DNA of 64,000 nucleotides from positions 1,252,501 through 1,316,500 of the forward strand of contig JADKFX010000001.1 of NCBI GenBank assembly GCA_016717265.1. Direction: 5' to 3'. The position numbers and the translations under genes were made by a program. The stretch comes from Saprospiraceae bacterium. GTDB taxonomy: Bacteria; Bacteroidota; Bacteroidia; Chitinophagales; Saprospiraceae. Shown here in pieces: positions 18,991 to 28,571 of the stretch. The notes under the pieces are model-generated. The model worked only from the letters and a program-made list of their open reading frames with translations, ran no database searches and was not told the DNA's origin. Every line of letters begins with the position of its first letter. Positions within the stretch are counted from its first letter, which is position 1.

Positions 18991-20286
18991 ATGAATCGTG
19001 AAAATATGAGTATTCGTCGGGGCATTTCTGTTGCTTTATTGTTTTTGTTTTCTGTTTTGATTTTGAATCCATCAAACATTTCAGCACAGGATAATATATT
19101 TGATTTACCCGCAATAGATACAGTATATGAACCGGCAGTAAAAACCGTTTTATTTTATAAAAATTCACCTGAAGAAACCCTCCCGGTTTTAAGCTTTTCA
19201 CAAACAGATTATTTGCAACTTGAATTTGATTTGCTAGAAGGGAGTCCAAGAGAATTGTATTATTCCATTTTTCATTTTGATCAAAATTGGAATCCTGATG
19301 AATTAAGACCTGAAGAATTTTTAAAAGGTTTTCAAGAAGAACAAATTATGCAGTTTGCTTCCTCCAGAAAAACACGGATTCCTTATATCCATTATCAACT
19401 TACACTGCAATCAGAACTCTTTAATTTAAGTGGAAATTATTTAATTTGTATTTCAGATCGGTTTAAAAATGTTTTATTTACCAGGCGCTTTTACCTTTCT
19501 GATAATAAAATTCTCGTGAGTGTAAAATTTAAAGATCCAGCGGATGCATCAAAATATAGAAGCCATCAAGCGCTGGAATTGGCTATTAACACAAATACTT
19601 TAAACATTCAAAATAACAGTAAAGAATTAGCGGTTTATATTTTTCAAAATGGAGATCCAAACTCAAAGGTTTTTAGAAATATTCCAAACAGCAATATTGG
19701 AAATTTATTTTATTTCAATAAAACGGATGATATTTTGTATAAAGGCATAAAAGAATTCAGACATAAGGATATTCGAACGCTTCGTTCCACTACACAGGAT
19801 ATTCTATATTGGGATGAAAAAAGTGATTACTACCATTGTTGGTTATTACCAGATGAAAGCCGACTCTACAAATCATATCTAACGGATTCGGATATAAATG
19901 GACGTTTTATTAGTTTAAATCGAGAGGAGGCAAATGCAGCGCTCGAATCTGAATATATTTTAGCACATTTTGTTTTAAACAAAAAGGAACCTCTTGAGGA
20001 AGCCGTTTATATTTATGGAGGAATTACAGATTGGCAACTAAAACCTGACTTTCTAATGGATTATGATCCTACCCGAAAGGCATACTTTGCGAGTGTCTTA
20101 GTTAAAATGGGCTATTATAATTTTATGTATGCAATCAAAGATCAAAATCAAATACCCGATACAAGTCCACTGGAAGGGGATTGGTATGAAACGGAAAACG
20201 ATTATAATGTGCTTATTTATTTTAGACCATTTGGTAGCCGGTATGATCAACTTTTATTTGTCGGAACCTTTAATTCTAACCAATAG
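18991..20286 (+). CDS. type IX secretion system plug protein (DUF5103)
   Basis: A 431-residue exported protein. A signal peptide ends near ISAQ (about residue 33). The body follows the DUF5103 pattern: TVLFYKN, a two-domain beta sandwich with ELYYSIFHFDQNWNPDELRPEEFLKGF, SGNYLICISD near 150, and the late motifs YIYGGITDWQLKPDFLMDYD and MGYYNFMYAI. DUF5103 proteins plug the periplasmic side of the SprA translocon pore of T9SS. This agrees with the T9SS-signal proteins in the window. It starts 13 bases after arsM on the same strand, but I infer no functional link. Confidence 0.82.
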   Translation: MNRENMSIRRGISVALLFLFSVLILNPSNISAQDNIFDLPAIDTVYEPAVKTVLFYKNSPEETLPVLSFSQTDYLQLEFDLLEGSPRELYYSIFHFDQNWNPDELRPEEFLKGFQEEQIMQFASSRKTRIPYIHYQLTLQSELFNLSGNYLICISDRFKNVLFTRRFYLSDNKILVSVKFKDPADASKYRSHQALELAINTNTLNIQNNSKELAVYIFQNGDPNSKVFRNIPNSNIGNLFYFNKTDDILYKGIKEFRHKDIRTLRSTTQDILYWDEKSDYYHCWLLPDESRLYKSYLTDSDINGRFISLNREEANAALESEYILAHFVLNKKEPLEEAVYIYGGITDWQLKPDFLMDYDPTRKAYFASVLVKMGYYNFMYAIKDQNQIPDTSPLEGDWYETENDYNVLIYFRPFGSRYDQLLFVGTFNSNQ

Positions 20287-20398
20287 ATTCATTTCTATCT
20301 GTTAAACTACAGTTTTCGTCTGAATTTTTAGTTAATTTCTCGATTCCTTTAAAACCGTATTTACTGAAACCGTAATATTGTAATCATTTTTAATTATT

Positions 20399-21823
20399 AT
20401 GAATGTATTTCGTGAGAATTTATGGATCCTATTATTCTGTTCCGTTTTACATGCTCAGGAGCAATGGAGTTTGGCCAGTTGTATTGATCATGCCATAAAA
20501 AACAATGTGAGCCTTCAACAAACCAAGTTGACAGTTGACCTGGCAGCAATCAATGTTGTAGAAAGCAAACATAAAAGACTTCCCGATCTTGGTGGAAGTT
20601 TAGGTGGAGGTATTAATTTTGGTAGAGGTATTGATCCAACTACGAATAGTTTCACCACGGAAAATATAGTATATACCAACTACTCCCTGTCATCAGGAGT
20701 TGTGTTGTTCCAAGCTGGATTCGTCCGAAATTCAATAAAACAAACTAAATTAGATTATCAAGCAAGTGAAAAGGAACTCCAACAAGCTCAAAATGATCTG
20801 GGTTTAGCAATTGCTACGTACTATCTGAATGTGTTGTTGTCACAAGAGCGATTAGACATTGCATCTAAAACTGTTGAAAGTGTAAAATTGCAATTAGTTC
20901 AAATTCAAAAATTGATCCGGAATGGTATGAAGCCAGAAGCGGATGCAATTGAAATTAAATCTCAATTGGCAAGAGCTGAACAATCTTTTGTCGTTGCAGA
21001 AAATTCATTAAACCTTGCATGGCTTAGCTTAAAACAAGCAATGCGATTAGATCCGGCAGGAATCATTTCATTAGAAAAACTTACACAGGAGCAATTAAAT
21101 TCGATTCAATTGAATAGCTATACTTATGAAACTTTATACGAGAATGCAAGTAAAACGCTTCCTGGATTAATCGCTTCAAAAATTCGATTGAAATCTGCAA
21201 TAGTAGGTGAGAAATTAGCAAGAGCCATTTATTTTCCTTCTATCTATTTAAGTGGAAGTATCGGTTCGAGATTTTCAAATGCCGCTATCAGACCTGCGGA
21301 ATATGCACTTTCAAAAGTATTAGTTCCAGGCGTTTTTATTGACGGAAACCCAGCCAAATTTGAACAAGAATACCTGCTTGTAAAATCTACAGAAGTAGTA
21401 CCCTTTGCAACGCAATTTGATCAGTTTTTAGGATATGGCGCCGGACTTACGATCAACATACCCATTTATAAAAACTATGCTACAAAGGCAAATGTTCAAC
21501 GAGCCAAATTAACAACTAAACAAAATGAACTGAGGGTTCAAATTGAGGAAGAAAATTTAAATCAGAATATTTATCAGGCGATTGCTAATGTAAGTGCAGC
21601 GAGAAAAGAGTTTGAAGCTTCACAAAAGGCATATGATGCATCAAAATCATCTTATGAAAAAACGCAAAAAAGATTTGATATCGGAGCAGCAAATACATTT
21701 GAATTAAATCAAACACAAACAAATATGCAAAATGCAGAAACAGCTTTAATTATTTCAAAATATGATTTGGTATTTAAACAAAAAGTATTGGATTATTATG
21801 CTGGAAAACAGATTCGCTTATAA
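20399..21823 (+). CDS. TolC-family outer-membrane efflux protein
   Basis: A 474-residue TolC homologue. A signal peptide ends near LHAQ (about residue 19), then WSLASCIDHAIKNNVSLQQ, the usual TolC start. Two long heptad-rich helical repeats follow (about 95-210 and 365-470), forming the periplasmic tunnel, with beta strands SLGGGINFGRGIDP and LTINIPIYK for the barrel. It forms the outer-membrane duct of an efflux or type I export pump. It is followed after about 195 bases by the adaptor gene on the same strand. Confidence 0.9.
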   Translation: MNVFRENLWILLFCSVLHAQEQWSLASCIDHAIKNNVSLQQTKLTVDLAAINVVESKHKRLPDLGGSLGGGINFGRGIDPTTNSFTTENIVYTNYSLSSGVVLFQAGFVRNSIKQTKLDYQASEKELQQAQNDLGLAIATYYLNVLLSQERLDIASKTVESVKLQLVQIQKLIRNGMKPEADAIEIKSQLARAEQSFVVAENSLNLAWLSLKQAMRLDPAGIISLEKLTQEQLNSIQLNSYTYETLYENASKTLPGLIASKIRLKSAIVGEKLARAIYFPSIYLSGSIGSRFSNAAIRPAEYALSKVLVPGVFIDGNPAKFEQEYLLVKSTEVVPFATQFDQFLGYGAGLTINIPIYKNYATKANVQRAKLTTKQNELRVQIEEENLNQNIYQAIANVSAARKEFEASQKAYDASKSSYEKTQKRFDIGAANTFELNQTQTNMQNAETALIISKYDLVFKQKVLDYYAGKQIRL

Positions 21824-22018
21824 TGCTAAATAGATTGTAGGATCATTGTATGATAGAAACATTCATTCAGGTGTTTAAAGGAAGTAGAAACAGTCCATTG
21901 AAAAATTTATGTTCCATGGCAGATGTAGAAAATGTATAGTATATAAAATTAATTTGTAACATATTTTAAAATAGTTGGCCTTGAATCTAAAACGGGTACC
22001 AAAAATTACGATATTCAT

Positions 22019-23449
22019 ATGAGTCAAAAATCAAAATTAAGGTGGTGGTGGTGGTTGGTAATTGTACTAATCCCAATACTCGTTATTGCTGCTATATTTA
22101 AGGCAAAAAGCAAACCAAAAGGAGCGGAAGTTAATATTGAAATGGTCCAAAGCAGAGATCTTATAGAGACTGTTTCAGCAAGTGGTAAAATATTTCCGGA
22201 AACAGAAATTAGAATTTCTTCAGATGTTTCTGGAGAAATTGTAGAACTCTATGTTAAGGAGGGAGATAGTGTGAAGCTAGGTCAAATTTTAGCTAAAGTA
22301 AATGCAGATGCTTATACCTCAGCGGTTGAACGAACTACTGCAGGTGTCAATGTAGCACGCACTCAAGCAAAGGCATCCGGAAATTCAATTGAGAATGCAA
22401 AACAACAATTGGCGCAGGCAAAATTGCAGTATGAGAATGCAAAAAAAATGTATCAGCGCAATCAGCAATTATATAAGGATGGAATTGTTTCCCAAGTAGA
22501 TTTGGAAGCTTCTGAAATTTCTGTAAAAAATCTTGAAGCTGCATATCGTTCTTCTGAAACCAGTGTTAGCACAGCAATGAAAAATACGGAGTCAGCAGGA
22601 TATCAGGTGATGGATGCTGAAGCCTTATTGAAAGAACAGAGAACTAATTTGGGTCGTACCATTATCAAAGCACCTGCAACAGGAATTGTTTCTAAATTAA
22701 ATGTTGAAAAAGGAGAGCGCGTTGTTGGAACGATGCAAATGAGTGGCACTGAATTAATGCGAATAGCGGATCTTCATGCTATGGAGGTGCAAGTAGAAGT
22801 TAGTGAAAATGACATCGTAAATGTAAAAACTGGAGATGAAGCAGATATTGAAGTCGATGCATATCAGAATAAAAAATTTAAAGGAAATGTCACAGAAGTT
22901 GCAAATAGCGCAGCGAATATCAGTTCGATAGCTGGTAATAACTTATCGACAGATCAGGTAACTAAGTTTATCGTCAAAGTTCGGATTGATAAAGCATCCT
23001 ATCAGGACATTTTACTGAAAAATCAAGCACCTTTCAGGCCCGGAATGTCAGCAACAGTTGAAGTTAAAACCAATCGGGTTGAAAAAGCTTTAAGCGTACC
23101 CATTCAATGTGTAATCGCCTATGATCCAAATGAAGAAGCAAGAAAAAAACAAGAAAAATTAGATGCAGAAAATAAATCTCAAAATGTCGCTAAACAAGAA
23201 GACAAAGCCAAAATAGAGGAGAATCAATTCAAGGAAGCTTTATTTATTATGCGAGGTGATACGGTTTCGCGGGTTGATGTATTAACTGGAATACAGGATG
23301 AAAATTATATAGAAATTAAAAGTGGTGTCAATTTAGGTGATGTCGTTGTGACTGGACCCTATGTAGCATTGTCGAGAAAATTAAAGAATGGAAGCAAGGT
23401 GCATAAAAAAGTTGAAAGCAAAGAAGAGAAAAAGAAAACGGAAGAATAA
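22019..23449 (+). CDS. HlyD/MacA-type periplasmic adaptor protein
   Basis: A 476-residue membrane-fusion protein anchored by one N-terminal transmembrane helix (about 9-28, after KLRWWWW). A biotinyl-lipoyl half (DVSGEIVELYVKEGDSVK, about 65-82) is followed by a long helical hairpin (about 100-205), the second lipoyl half (IIKAPATGIVSKLNVEKGERV), a beta barrel and a membrane-proximal domain. The Lys/Glu-rich C-terminus ends KKTEE. It links an inner-membrane pump, usually an ABC transporter of the MacB type, to TolC. That pump gene is not next to it; a GH3-like gene follows in opposite orientation. Confidence 0.9.
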   Translation: MSQKSKLRWWWWLVIVLIPILVIAAIFKAKSKPKGAEVNIEMVQSRDLIETVSASGKIFPETEIRISSDVSGEIVELYVKEGDSVKLGQILAKVNADAYTSAVERTTAGVNVARTQAKASGNSIENAKQQLAQAKLQYENAKKMYQRNQQLYKDGIVSQVDLEASEISVKNLEAAYRSSETSVSTAMKNTESAGYQVMDAEALLKEQRTNLGRTIIKAPATGIVSKLNVEKGERVVGTMQMSGTELMRIADLHAMEVQVEVSENDIVNVKTGDEADIEVDAYQNKKFKGNVTEVANSAANISSIAGNNLSTDQVTKFIVKVRIDKASYQDILLKNQAPFRPGMSATVEVKTNRVEKALSVPIQCVIAYDPNEEARKKQEKLDAENKSQNVAKQEDKAKIEENQFKEALFIMRGDTVSRVDVLTGIQDENYIEIKSGVNLGDVVVTGPYVALSRKLKNGSKVHKKVESKEEKKKTEE

Positions 23450-23468
23450 ATCTAAATTTTTTTAGAAA

Positions 23469-25007
23469 TTAGTTAGAGACTGCATCCTTACTTGATATCA
23501 TTTTTTTCAAATCTTCAAGATATTCCCTGTGGTTTGCTAATCTTGGAACTTTTTGTTGTGCACCAATTTTATTTCGGGATTTCATCCAATTAAAGAATGT
23601 AGAAGGCGCAGCAATATTTAATTTTAAGCGCTCTAGAGCAAGATCATTATATCGTTTTGCTTCGTAATCAGAATTTACTTTTTTAAGATTTTCGTCAAGT
23701 ATTTCTGCAAATTTATTTGGGTCTGAAGGGTTTTCATTAAACTCAATGATCCATTCATGACCACCTTTTCCAGATGCTGTTAAAAATATGGGAGCTACTG
23801 TATAATCTATCACTTTTACGCCAAATTCCAAACAGGTTTTTGAAAGTGCAGCATCTGTATTTGAGACCATTACTTCTTCTCCAAAAACATTTATAAATTG
23901 TTTTGTTCTACCTGTTATAAGAATTTTAAATGGAAACGTAGATGTAAACTTAACAGTATCTCCAATTTGATATCTATATAATCCAGAATTGGTTGTGATC
24001 ACCAGAGCATAATTTTTATCTACTTCAACGTCTTCTAAGGAAATCGTTTTTGGATTTTCCTTATCCCATTCTTCCATCGGAATAAACTCATAAAAAACAC
24101 CGTTATCCAAAAGCAGCAACATGTCATTTGAAGACTTGTCCGATTGCACTGCAAAATATCCTTCGGAAGCATTGTAGGTTTCGATGTAACTAAAATCAGA
24201 AGATGGAAAAAAATCTTTAAAAGGCTGTCTGTAGGGTACAAAACTCACAGCTCCATGAACAAATACCTGCATCTTAGGCCAAATTTCCAGGATATTTTGT
24301 TTGCCTGTACTTTCCAATATTTTCTTGAATAATACAACAGCCCATGTTGGTGTACCTGCAACCATACGAATATCTGCAGACACACTTTCTTTAGCTATAA
24401 TATCTAATTTTTTTTCAAAATCTGGCAGTAGGGCAATATCCTTGTTTGGATATAAACGATTTACTACAATTGGGTTGATCTGTTGGTAGATTATTGCAGA
24501 AACATCTCCTACAATACTACCTGGGAATTCTTTTAAATCACAGGAAGAACTACCCGCTAATAAAATACTTTTCCCTTCAATAATTCTCGGATCTGCCACA
24601 TTATCATAAATGCAGGTGAGTAACCTCCAGCCTCCTTTACTATGACAATTCTTGTGATTTACGTCTGTAACCGGAATGTATTTACTTTTATCACTTGTTG
24701 TACCAGATGATTTAGCAAAATAGCGTACTCTTCCAGGCCAAAGTACATCTTGTGCGCCTTTCATCATTCGATGAATATCAGATTTAATACTTTCGTAATC
24801 CTGCAAAGGAAGCATTTGATTCCAATTTTGAGTTTTTTTAAAACTACTAAAACCGTATCTTTTACCCCATTCTGTGTCTTTAGCTGTTTTGATTATTTTT
24901 TGTAACTCTTTTTGTTGGCTTTCAATGGGATAATTGATGAATTGCTCCATCTGTGCACGATGAATTTTGAGATATTGACTCCATAAAGAATTAAACAACT
25001 TGTTCAT
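23469..25007 (-). CDS. GH3-like acyl-adenylate-forming enzyme
   Basis: A 512-residue member of the family named after plant GH3 auxin-amido synthetases, which adenylate a carboxylate and transfer it to an amine. Family features seen are RYFAKSSGTTSDKSKYIPV (the ATP-phosphate-binding SSGTT loop, about residues 98-104), ETYNASEGYFAVQ in the middle, and GLYRYQIGDTVKFT with TGRTKQFINVFGEEV near 350-390. Bacterial substrates are unknown. The gene is isolated: it converges on the adaptor gene, and the next gene upstream is 190 bases away. TATTTTTG on the minus strand at 25037-25030 is a likely -7 box. Confidence 0.88.
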   Translation of the reverse strand: MNKLFNSLWSQYLKIHRAQMEQFINYPIESQQKELQKIIKTAKDTEWGKRYGFSSFKKTQNWNQMLPLQDYESIKSDIHRMMKGAQDVLWPGRVRYFAKSSGTTSDKSKYIPVTDVNHKNCHSKGGWRLLTCIYDNVADPRIIEGKSILLAGSSSCDLKEFPGSIVGDVSAIIYQQINPIVVNRLYPNKDIALLPDFEKKLDIIAKESVSADIRMVAGTPTWAVVLFKKILESTGKQNILEIWPKMQVFVHGAVSFVPYRQPFKDFFPSSDFSYIETYNASEGYFAVQSDKSSNDMLLLLDNGVFYEFIPMEEWDKENPKTISLEDVEVDKNYALVITTNSGLYRYQIGDTVKFTSTFPFKILITGRTKQFINVFGEEVMVSNTDAALSKTCLEFGVKVIDYTVAPIFLTASGKGGHEWIIEFNENPSDPNKFAEILDENLKKVNSDYEAKRYNDLALERLKLNIAAPSTFFNWMKSRNKIGAQQKVPRLANHREYLEDLKKMISSKDAVSN

Positions 25008-25194
25008 ATTATTGAAATGGCTTCGAAAGCAAAAATAACAAATATGAACACAGATAGGATGAGGATCTGGAGTAGATTAAAAGATTCCAGGAAAATCAAC
25101 AAAACTTTATTATAAATTTTAGCTTAATTGTCTCTTTATTAATAAGATAAATATTAAATTTATTTTTAATATGAGTTAATTTAAATGTCCGCTC

Positions 25195-26109
25195 TTATTT
25201 TGGGATTTTAATTATATACTTTTTTCCAACTGGAACGATTAATTCTGATTTTAAAAGCCAGGGATTAAATAATTTTAACTGCCGGTAGGTAATATTTTGT
25301 TGGTGAGCAAAATCTGCAAGATTGCTTATGGATGTATCAATTTCAAGGGTTTTATAGTTGTTTAATTCTGAATAAAACTCATTTTTTCGAATATAGAAGC
25401 CAAATTTTTCTGGATTTTTCATAATCTCCTTAATCGCGATTATGCGAAAAACATAACGGTTTGTTTCTTCACTTAAGTTAAGGTCGAAATAATTTGTTTC
25501 TTTTTGTTCATTCAGAGCGCGTTGTAAAGCGGTTGGGCCCATATTATAGGCTGCGGCAGCAAGTGTCCAGTTTCCAAATCGTTCTTTTTGTTTTTTGAGA
25601 TATTTACAAGCAGCCAAAGTAGCTTTTTCAGGATTATTTCGTTCGTCAACAAAAGCATTAATATCCAAATCTAATTCCTTTGCAGCTTCTTCTTTAAATT
25701 GCCACATCCCTTTAGCACCAGCCGAGGATACAGCATTTCTTAAGGAACTTTCAGCAACCGCAAGATATTTCATATCATCTGGTACCCCTTGTTCTTTAAA
25801 TACTTTTTCAAACAATGGGAAAAAACGCATCGCGAGTTTGAGATGCAATATTGTGCTGCTATGTTGATATGTATTTAACAAGAGTTCCCTTTCTAATCGT
25901 TCCGTAATATCAAAATAATCCATTGGGATGGCTTCTCCTGCAAAATCATACGAGTCTGCAAGCTTTACAGCATGTATGGTTTGTGGTAGAGGGTCATAAC
26001 GATTATTAAAGGGAAGGTCTCCTGAAAAATTTAATACAAAAACAGCCATAGCACCTAAGCAAATGCCAAAAGAAACTAAAAAGACTTTCATCCAAACCGG
26101 TTTTCGCAT
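25195..26109 (-). CDS. membrane-anchored lytic transglycosylase (SLT, MltD-like)
   Basis: A 304-residue peptidoglycan lytic transglycosylase. One N-terminal membrane segment or signal (about 6-28) is followed by an SLT domain (about 100-220) with catalytic Glu in AVAESSLRNAVSSAGAKGMWQF, then AACKYLKKQKERFGNW and LAAAAYNMGP. The C-terminal 60 residues (ISNLADFAHQQNITYRQLKLFNPWL, then VPVGKKYIIKIP) look like one LysM domain. It cuts glycan strands, forming 1,6-anhydro-muropeptides during wall growth or recycling. TAAGTTTG on the minus strand at 26137-26130 is a good -7 box. Confidence 0.88.
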   Translation of the reverse strand: MRKPVWMKVFLVSFGICLGAMAVFVLNFSGDLPFNNRYDPLPQTIHAVKLADSYDFAGEAIPMDYFDITERLERELLLNTYQHSSTILHLKLAMRFFPLFEKVFKEQGVPDDMKYLAVAESSLRNAVSSAGAKGMWQFKEEAAKELDLDINAFVDERNNPEKATLAACKYLKKQKERFGNWTLAAAAYNMGPTALQRALNEQKETNYFDLNLSEETNRYVFRIIAIKEIMKNPEKFGFYIRKNEFYSELNNYKTLEIDTSISNLADFAHQQNITYRQLKLFNPWLLKSELIVPVGKKYIIKIPK

Positions 26110-26238
26110 AAAAATTAAACGTATTAATACAAACTTAGGTATACTCTATTACTTAAATGTTGCTTTTTAAAATCTAAACTTAATTAAATACAGCAATAGA
26201 ATGCACTTTAAATTTTAGTAATTTTTTATATTTAAATA

Positions 26239-28065
26239 TTATAATGTTTCTGGCAATGTATACTTTCTGCCTTTATTTACTTCCTTTAAATACACCATCA
26301 ACGGTTCAAAATATCGCAACATTGCTTTTGCATTTAAATCTTCACCTGTATTATCTTTCAAAAGTTTTTTCCAATCCTGTGTTGCACCTTGTGAAAGTAT
26401 ATGATGTAGAAATTTTCCTACTTCTTTATTTCCAAAATAATTAGTTGCTTGTGGTTCTTGTTTTAAAATAGTTCGCGCTATATGATCATGCATTTGAAAT
26501 AATAAGACATACGATAATGCATAGTCATAATATTGTGCAGCATCATCATTGATATGTGTTTTTGTTGCAGCATCGCAATACTTTTCATCCCTTGTTGAAG
26601 GCGCAGCGATACCTTGATATTTTTGCACATAATCCCACCAGGATTTATTCCATTGGTCTGGATTCAAATTATGATGGTACAAATCATATTCGAAATGTGT
26701 CATTACACCAGCGCTCCATGGAATAAATACAATGTAATTTAAAGCTTCTTTTAACAGAAGTTGTGTATGATCTACCTTCGTTTTTTCATCCACCAATCCT
26801 AAGTTTTCCAGAAATGGTTTTTGCATTGCAGCAAGTCCCAGCATACTTCCAATCGCTTCATGATATGCTCGATTTGCACCTTTTCGAAGTACCGGTGGAA
26901 TTTCTGATTTGGAATATTCTAAATAATAATAAATATGTCCTAATTCATGATGTGTTGTTTCATACCATTCTGCATTTGGGATAATGCTCATTAAAGATCG
27001 AACATCCTGATTTAAATTCATATGCCATGCAGATGCATGTGTATTTTTTTTATAGGGTGTACCATTTGCCAATGCATATAAATCAGATTTTTGATAAAAT
27101 GTTTCTGGTAATGTGTCAAATCCTAAACTAACATAGAATCGTTCAGCTTGTTCGACGCACCAAACATCTCCTTTTTGTTTAATAATTTTATCTAAATCAA
27201 ATCCAGAAACATTCACCAGAGAAGACCAATCTTGTCCCCAACGATTTGGCATCCAATGCGCTGGGAGTAAATCAGGAACAGCCTGAATTCCATATTTTTT
27301 AGCATATTCATATCGTGCAAACGTATGTAATTCCCGATAAAGAGGCCAGGCATCGCGGATCATATTTCTACAATCAACCAACATTTCATCAGCATTCATT
27401 CCATATTCTGATACTTGATAACTAAAAAAATCAGCAAAGCCAAGTGCTTGTACTGTTTTATTTCTTAGATCTCTAAGATTTGTTAATCCAGGTTTTAATT
27501 CTTTCCCAATTTCTTTTGATGCAGTCCAGGCATTTAATCGTTCATTTAAATTTTTACTTTCTTTTAAGATATCATCAATCTTATTTGGATCTACTTCTTT
27601 ATTATTAATTTTAAACTTATAACCATATAATTTTTCAGTTTGTGCTGCTTCTGCTGCAATGCGTTGTTTTACTAATTCTGCAGCAATTGCTGGTTTGTCA
27701 CCTGCATAAAAAAGGATGCTTTCCAATTGTAAAACTTGTATTGGTTCCAGGGAATCTTTAATTCCAAGAAATTTTTTACAGTATGAAATGTTCTTTTCAC
27801 TTCCCGTAAATTTGGCCAAAGCTTCATTAGCCGCTTTCGTTCGAATCGAATTTGTTGAATCCCCTTCGACGATATGTGTTTGAGAAGCCCACTCAGCATC
27901 TTGAGCAGTCGTATATAATTTTACATATTCCTGATTGTATTCTTCAAGAAATGTTTGTGCTTCTGTTTGAATTGAAGCTTTTGATATTTTTGTTTCTAAT
28001 GGCTTTTGATTGCAAGAAAATAGAATACTAATTAAAAAGAATGAAATTATAGTTTTCATATTCAT
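26239..28065 (-). CDS. M2-family zinc peptidyl-dipeptidase lipoprotein (ACE-like)
   Basis: A 608-residue homologue of angiotensin-converting enzyme (peptidase family M2), which removes dipeptides from peptide C-termini. The zinc site is HHELGHIYY (about 373-381), with the third ligand Glu in YHEAIGSM about 25 residues on. Family motifs DLRDLRNKTVQALGF, LPAHWMPNRWGQDW and the late YYDYALSYVLLFQMHDHIA are present. The N-terminus (FFLISILFSCNQKPL) is a lipoprotein signal with Cys near residue 18, so it is likely attached to the outer membrane. It is monocistronic. Confidence 0.92.
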   Translation of the reverse strand: MNMKTIISFFLISILFSCNQKPLETKISKASIQTEAQTFLEEYNQEYVKLYTTAQDAEWASQTHIVEGDSTNSIRTKAANEALAKFTGSEKNISYCKKFLGIKDSLEPIQVLQLESILFYAGDKPAIAAELVKQRIAAEAAQTEKLYGYKFKINNKEVDPNKIDDILKESKNLNERLNAWTASKEIGKELKPGLTNLRDLRNKTVQALGFADFFSYQVSEYGMNADEMLVDCRNMIRDAWPLYRELHTFARYEYAKKYGIQAVPDLLPAHWMPNRWGQDWSSLVNVSGFDLDKIIKQKGDVWCVEQAERFYVSLGFDTLPETFYQKSDLYALANGTPYKKNTHASAWHMNLNQDVRSLMSIIPNAEWYETTHHELGHIYYYLEYSKSEIPPVLRKGANRAYHEAIGSMLGLAAMQKPFLENLGLVDEKTKVDHTQLLLKEALNYIVFIPWSAGVMTHFEYDLYHHNLNPDQWNKSWWDYVQKYQGIAAPSTRDEKYCDAATKTHINDDAAQYYDYALSYVLLFQMHDHIARTILKQEPQATNYFGNKEVGKFLHHILSQGATQDWKKLLKDNTGEDLNAKAMLRYFEPLMVYLKEVNKGRKYTLPETL

Positions 28066-28328
28066 AAATTATTTCAGTAAAATTAACTGAAAAACAGTAC
28101 TTCACAAAATCGGAGTTTGATCTTTAATAATGAAGATCTCCTGTTCAATTAAAAAATACATTTTTTAAAGTGACCCGCCCATGCTTTTGCTTCATTTAAA
28201 ACTGGCATTATAGAACTGGATCCTGCCTTTTGATTTAGGTTGTGTATTTGTTTAAAGGAAATTCAAAGAATATTCTATTCTTAAAAATTACAGTTTAAAC
28301 TGGCTATTAAATCCTGGCTAAAATACAC

Positions 28329-28568
28329 TTATACTCTCACCAAAACATTCACTTCATTCTTCATGACTTCTACAAATCCATTATGGATTTCAAAGGAATG
28401 TTTCTCTCCTTTGCTATCTGTAAGTTTTACAGTACCTTTTGAAAGTGCAGAAACAATGGGTGCATGTCTATCAAGGATTTCAAACTGGCCTTGTAATCCA
28501 GGCACTTTAACAGTTTTAGCATCCCCTTCGTACAAGGTCTTTTCCGGAGTTAAAATATACACTTTCAT
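28329..28568 (-). CDS. atpC: ATP synthase F1 subunit epsilon (short form)
   Basis: Seventy-nine residues covering only the N-terminal beta-sandwich of epsilon: VYILTPEKTLYEGDAKTVKVPG, GQFEILDRHAPIVSALSKGTVKL and the final EVNVLVRV. The C-terminal helical hairpin that regulates the enzyme in other bacteria is absent, as is common in Bacteroidota. The ATG begins 3 bases after the atpD stop codon, so the two form an operon. The other ATP synthase genes are elsewhere, as is usual in this phylum. Confidence 0.93.
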   Translation of the reverse strand: MKVYILTPEKTLYEGDAKTVKVPGLQGQFEILDRHAPIVSALSKGTVKLTDSKGEKHSFEIHNGFVEVMKNEVNVLVRV

Positions 28569-28571
28569 GGC

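Noticed and set aside
23453..23467. TCTAAA/TTTAGA inverted repeat between the adaptor and GH3-like genes
   Set aside because: All A/T but two pairs and no clear T-run beyond it; too weak to call.
28066..28328. A 19-codon minus-strand frame beginning MPVLNEAKAWAGHF
   Set aside because: Too short, no neighbour overlap or conserved motif; treated as noncoding spacer between the M2 peptidase and atpC.
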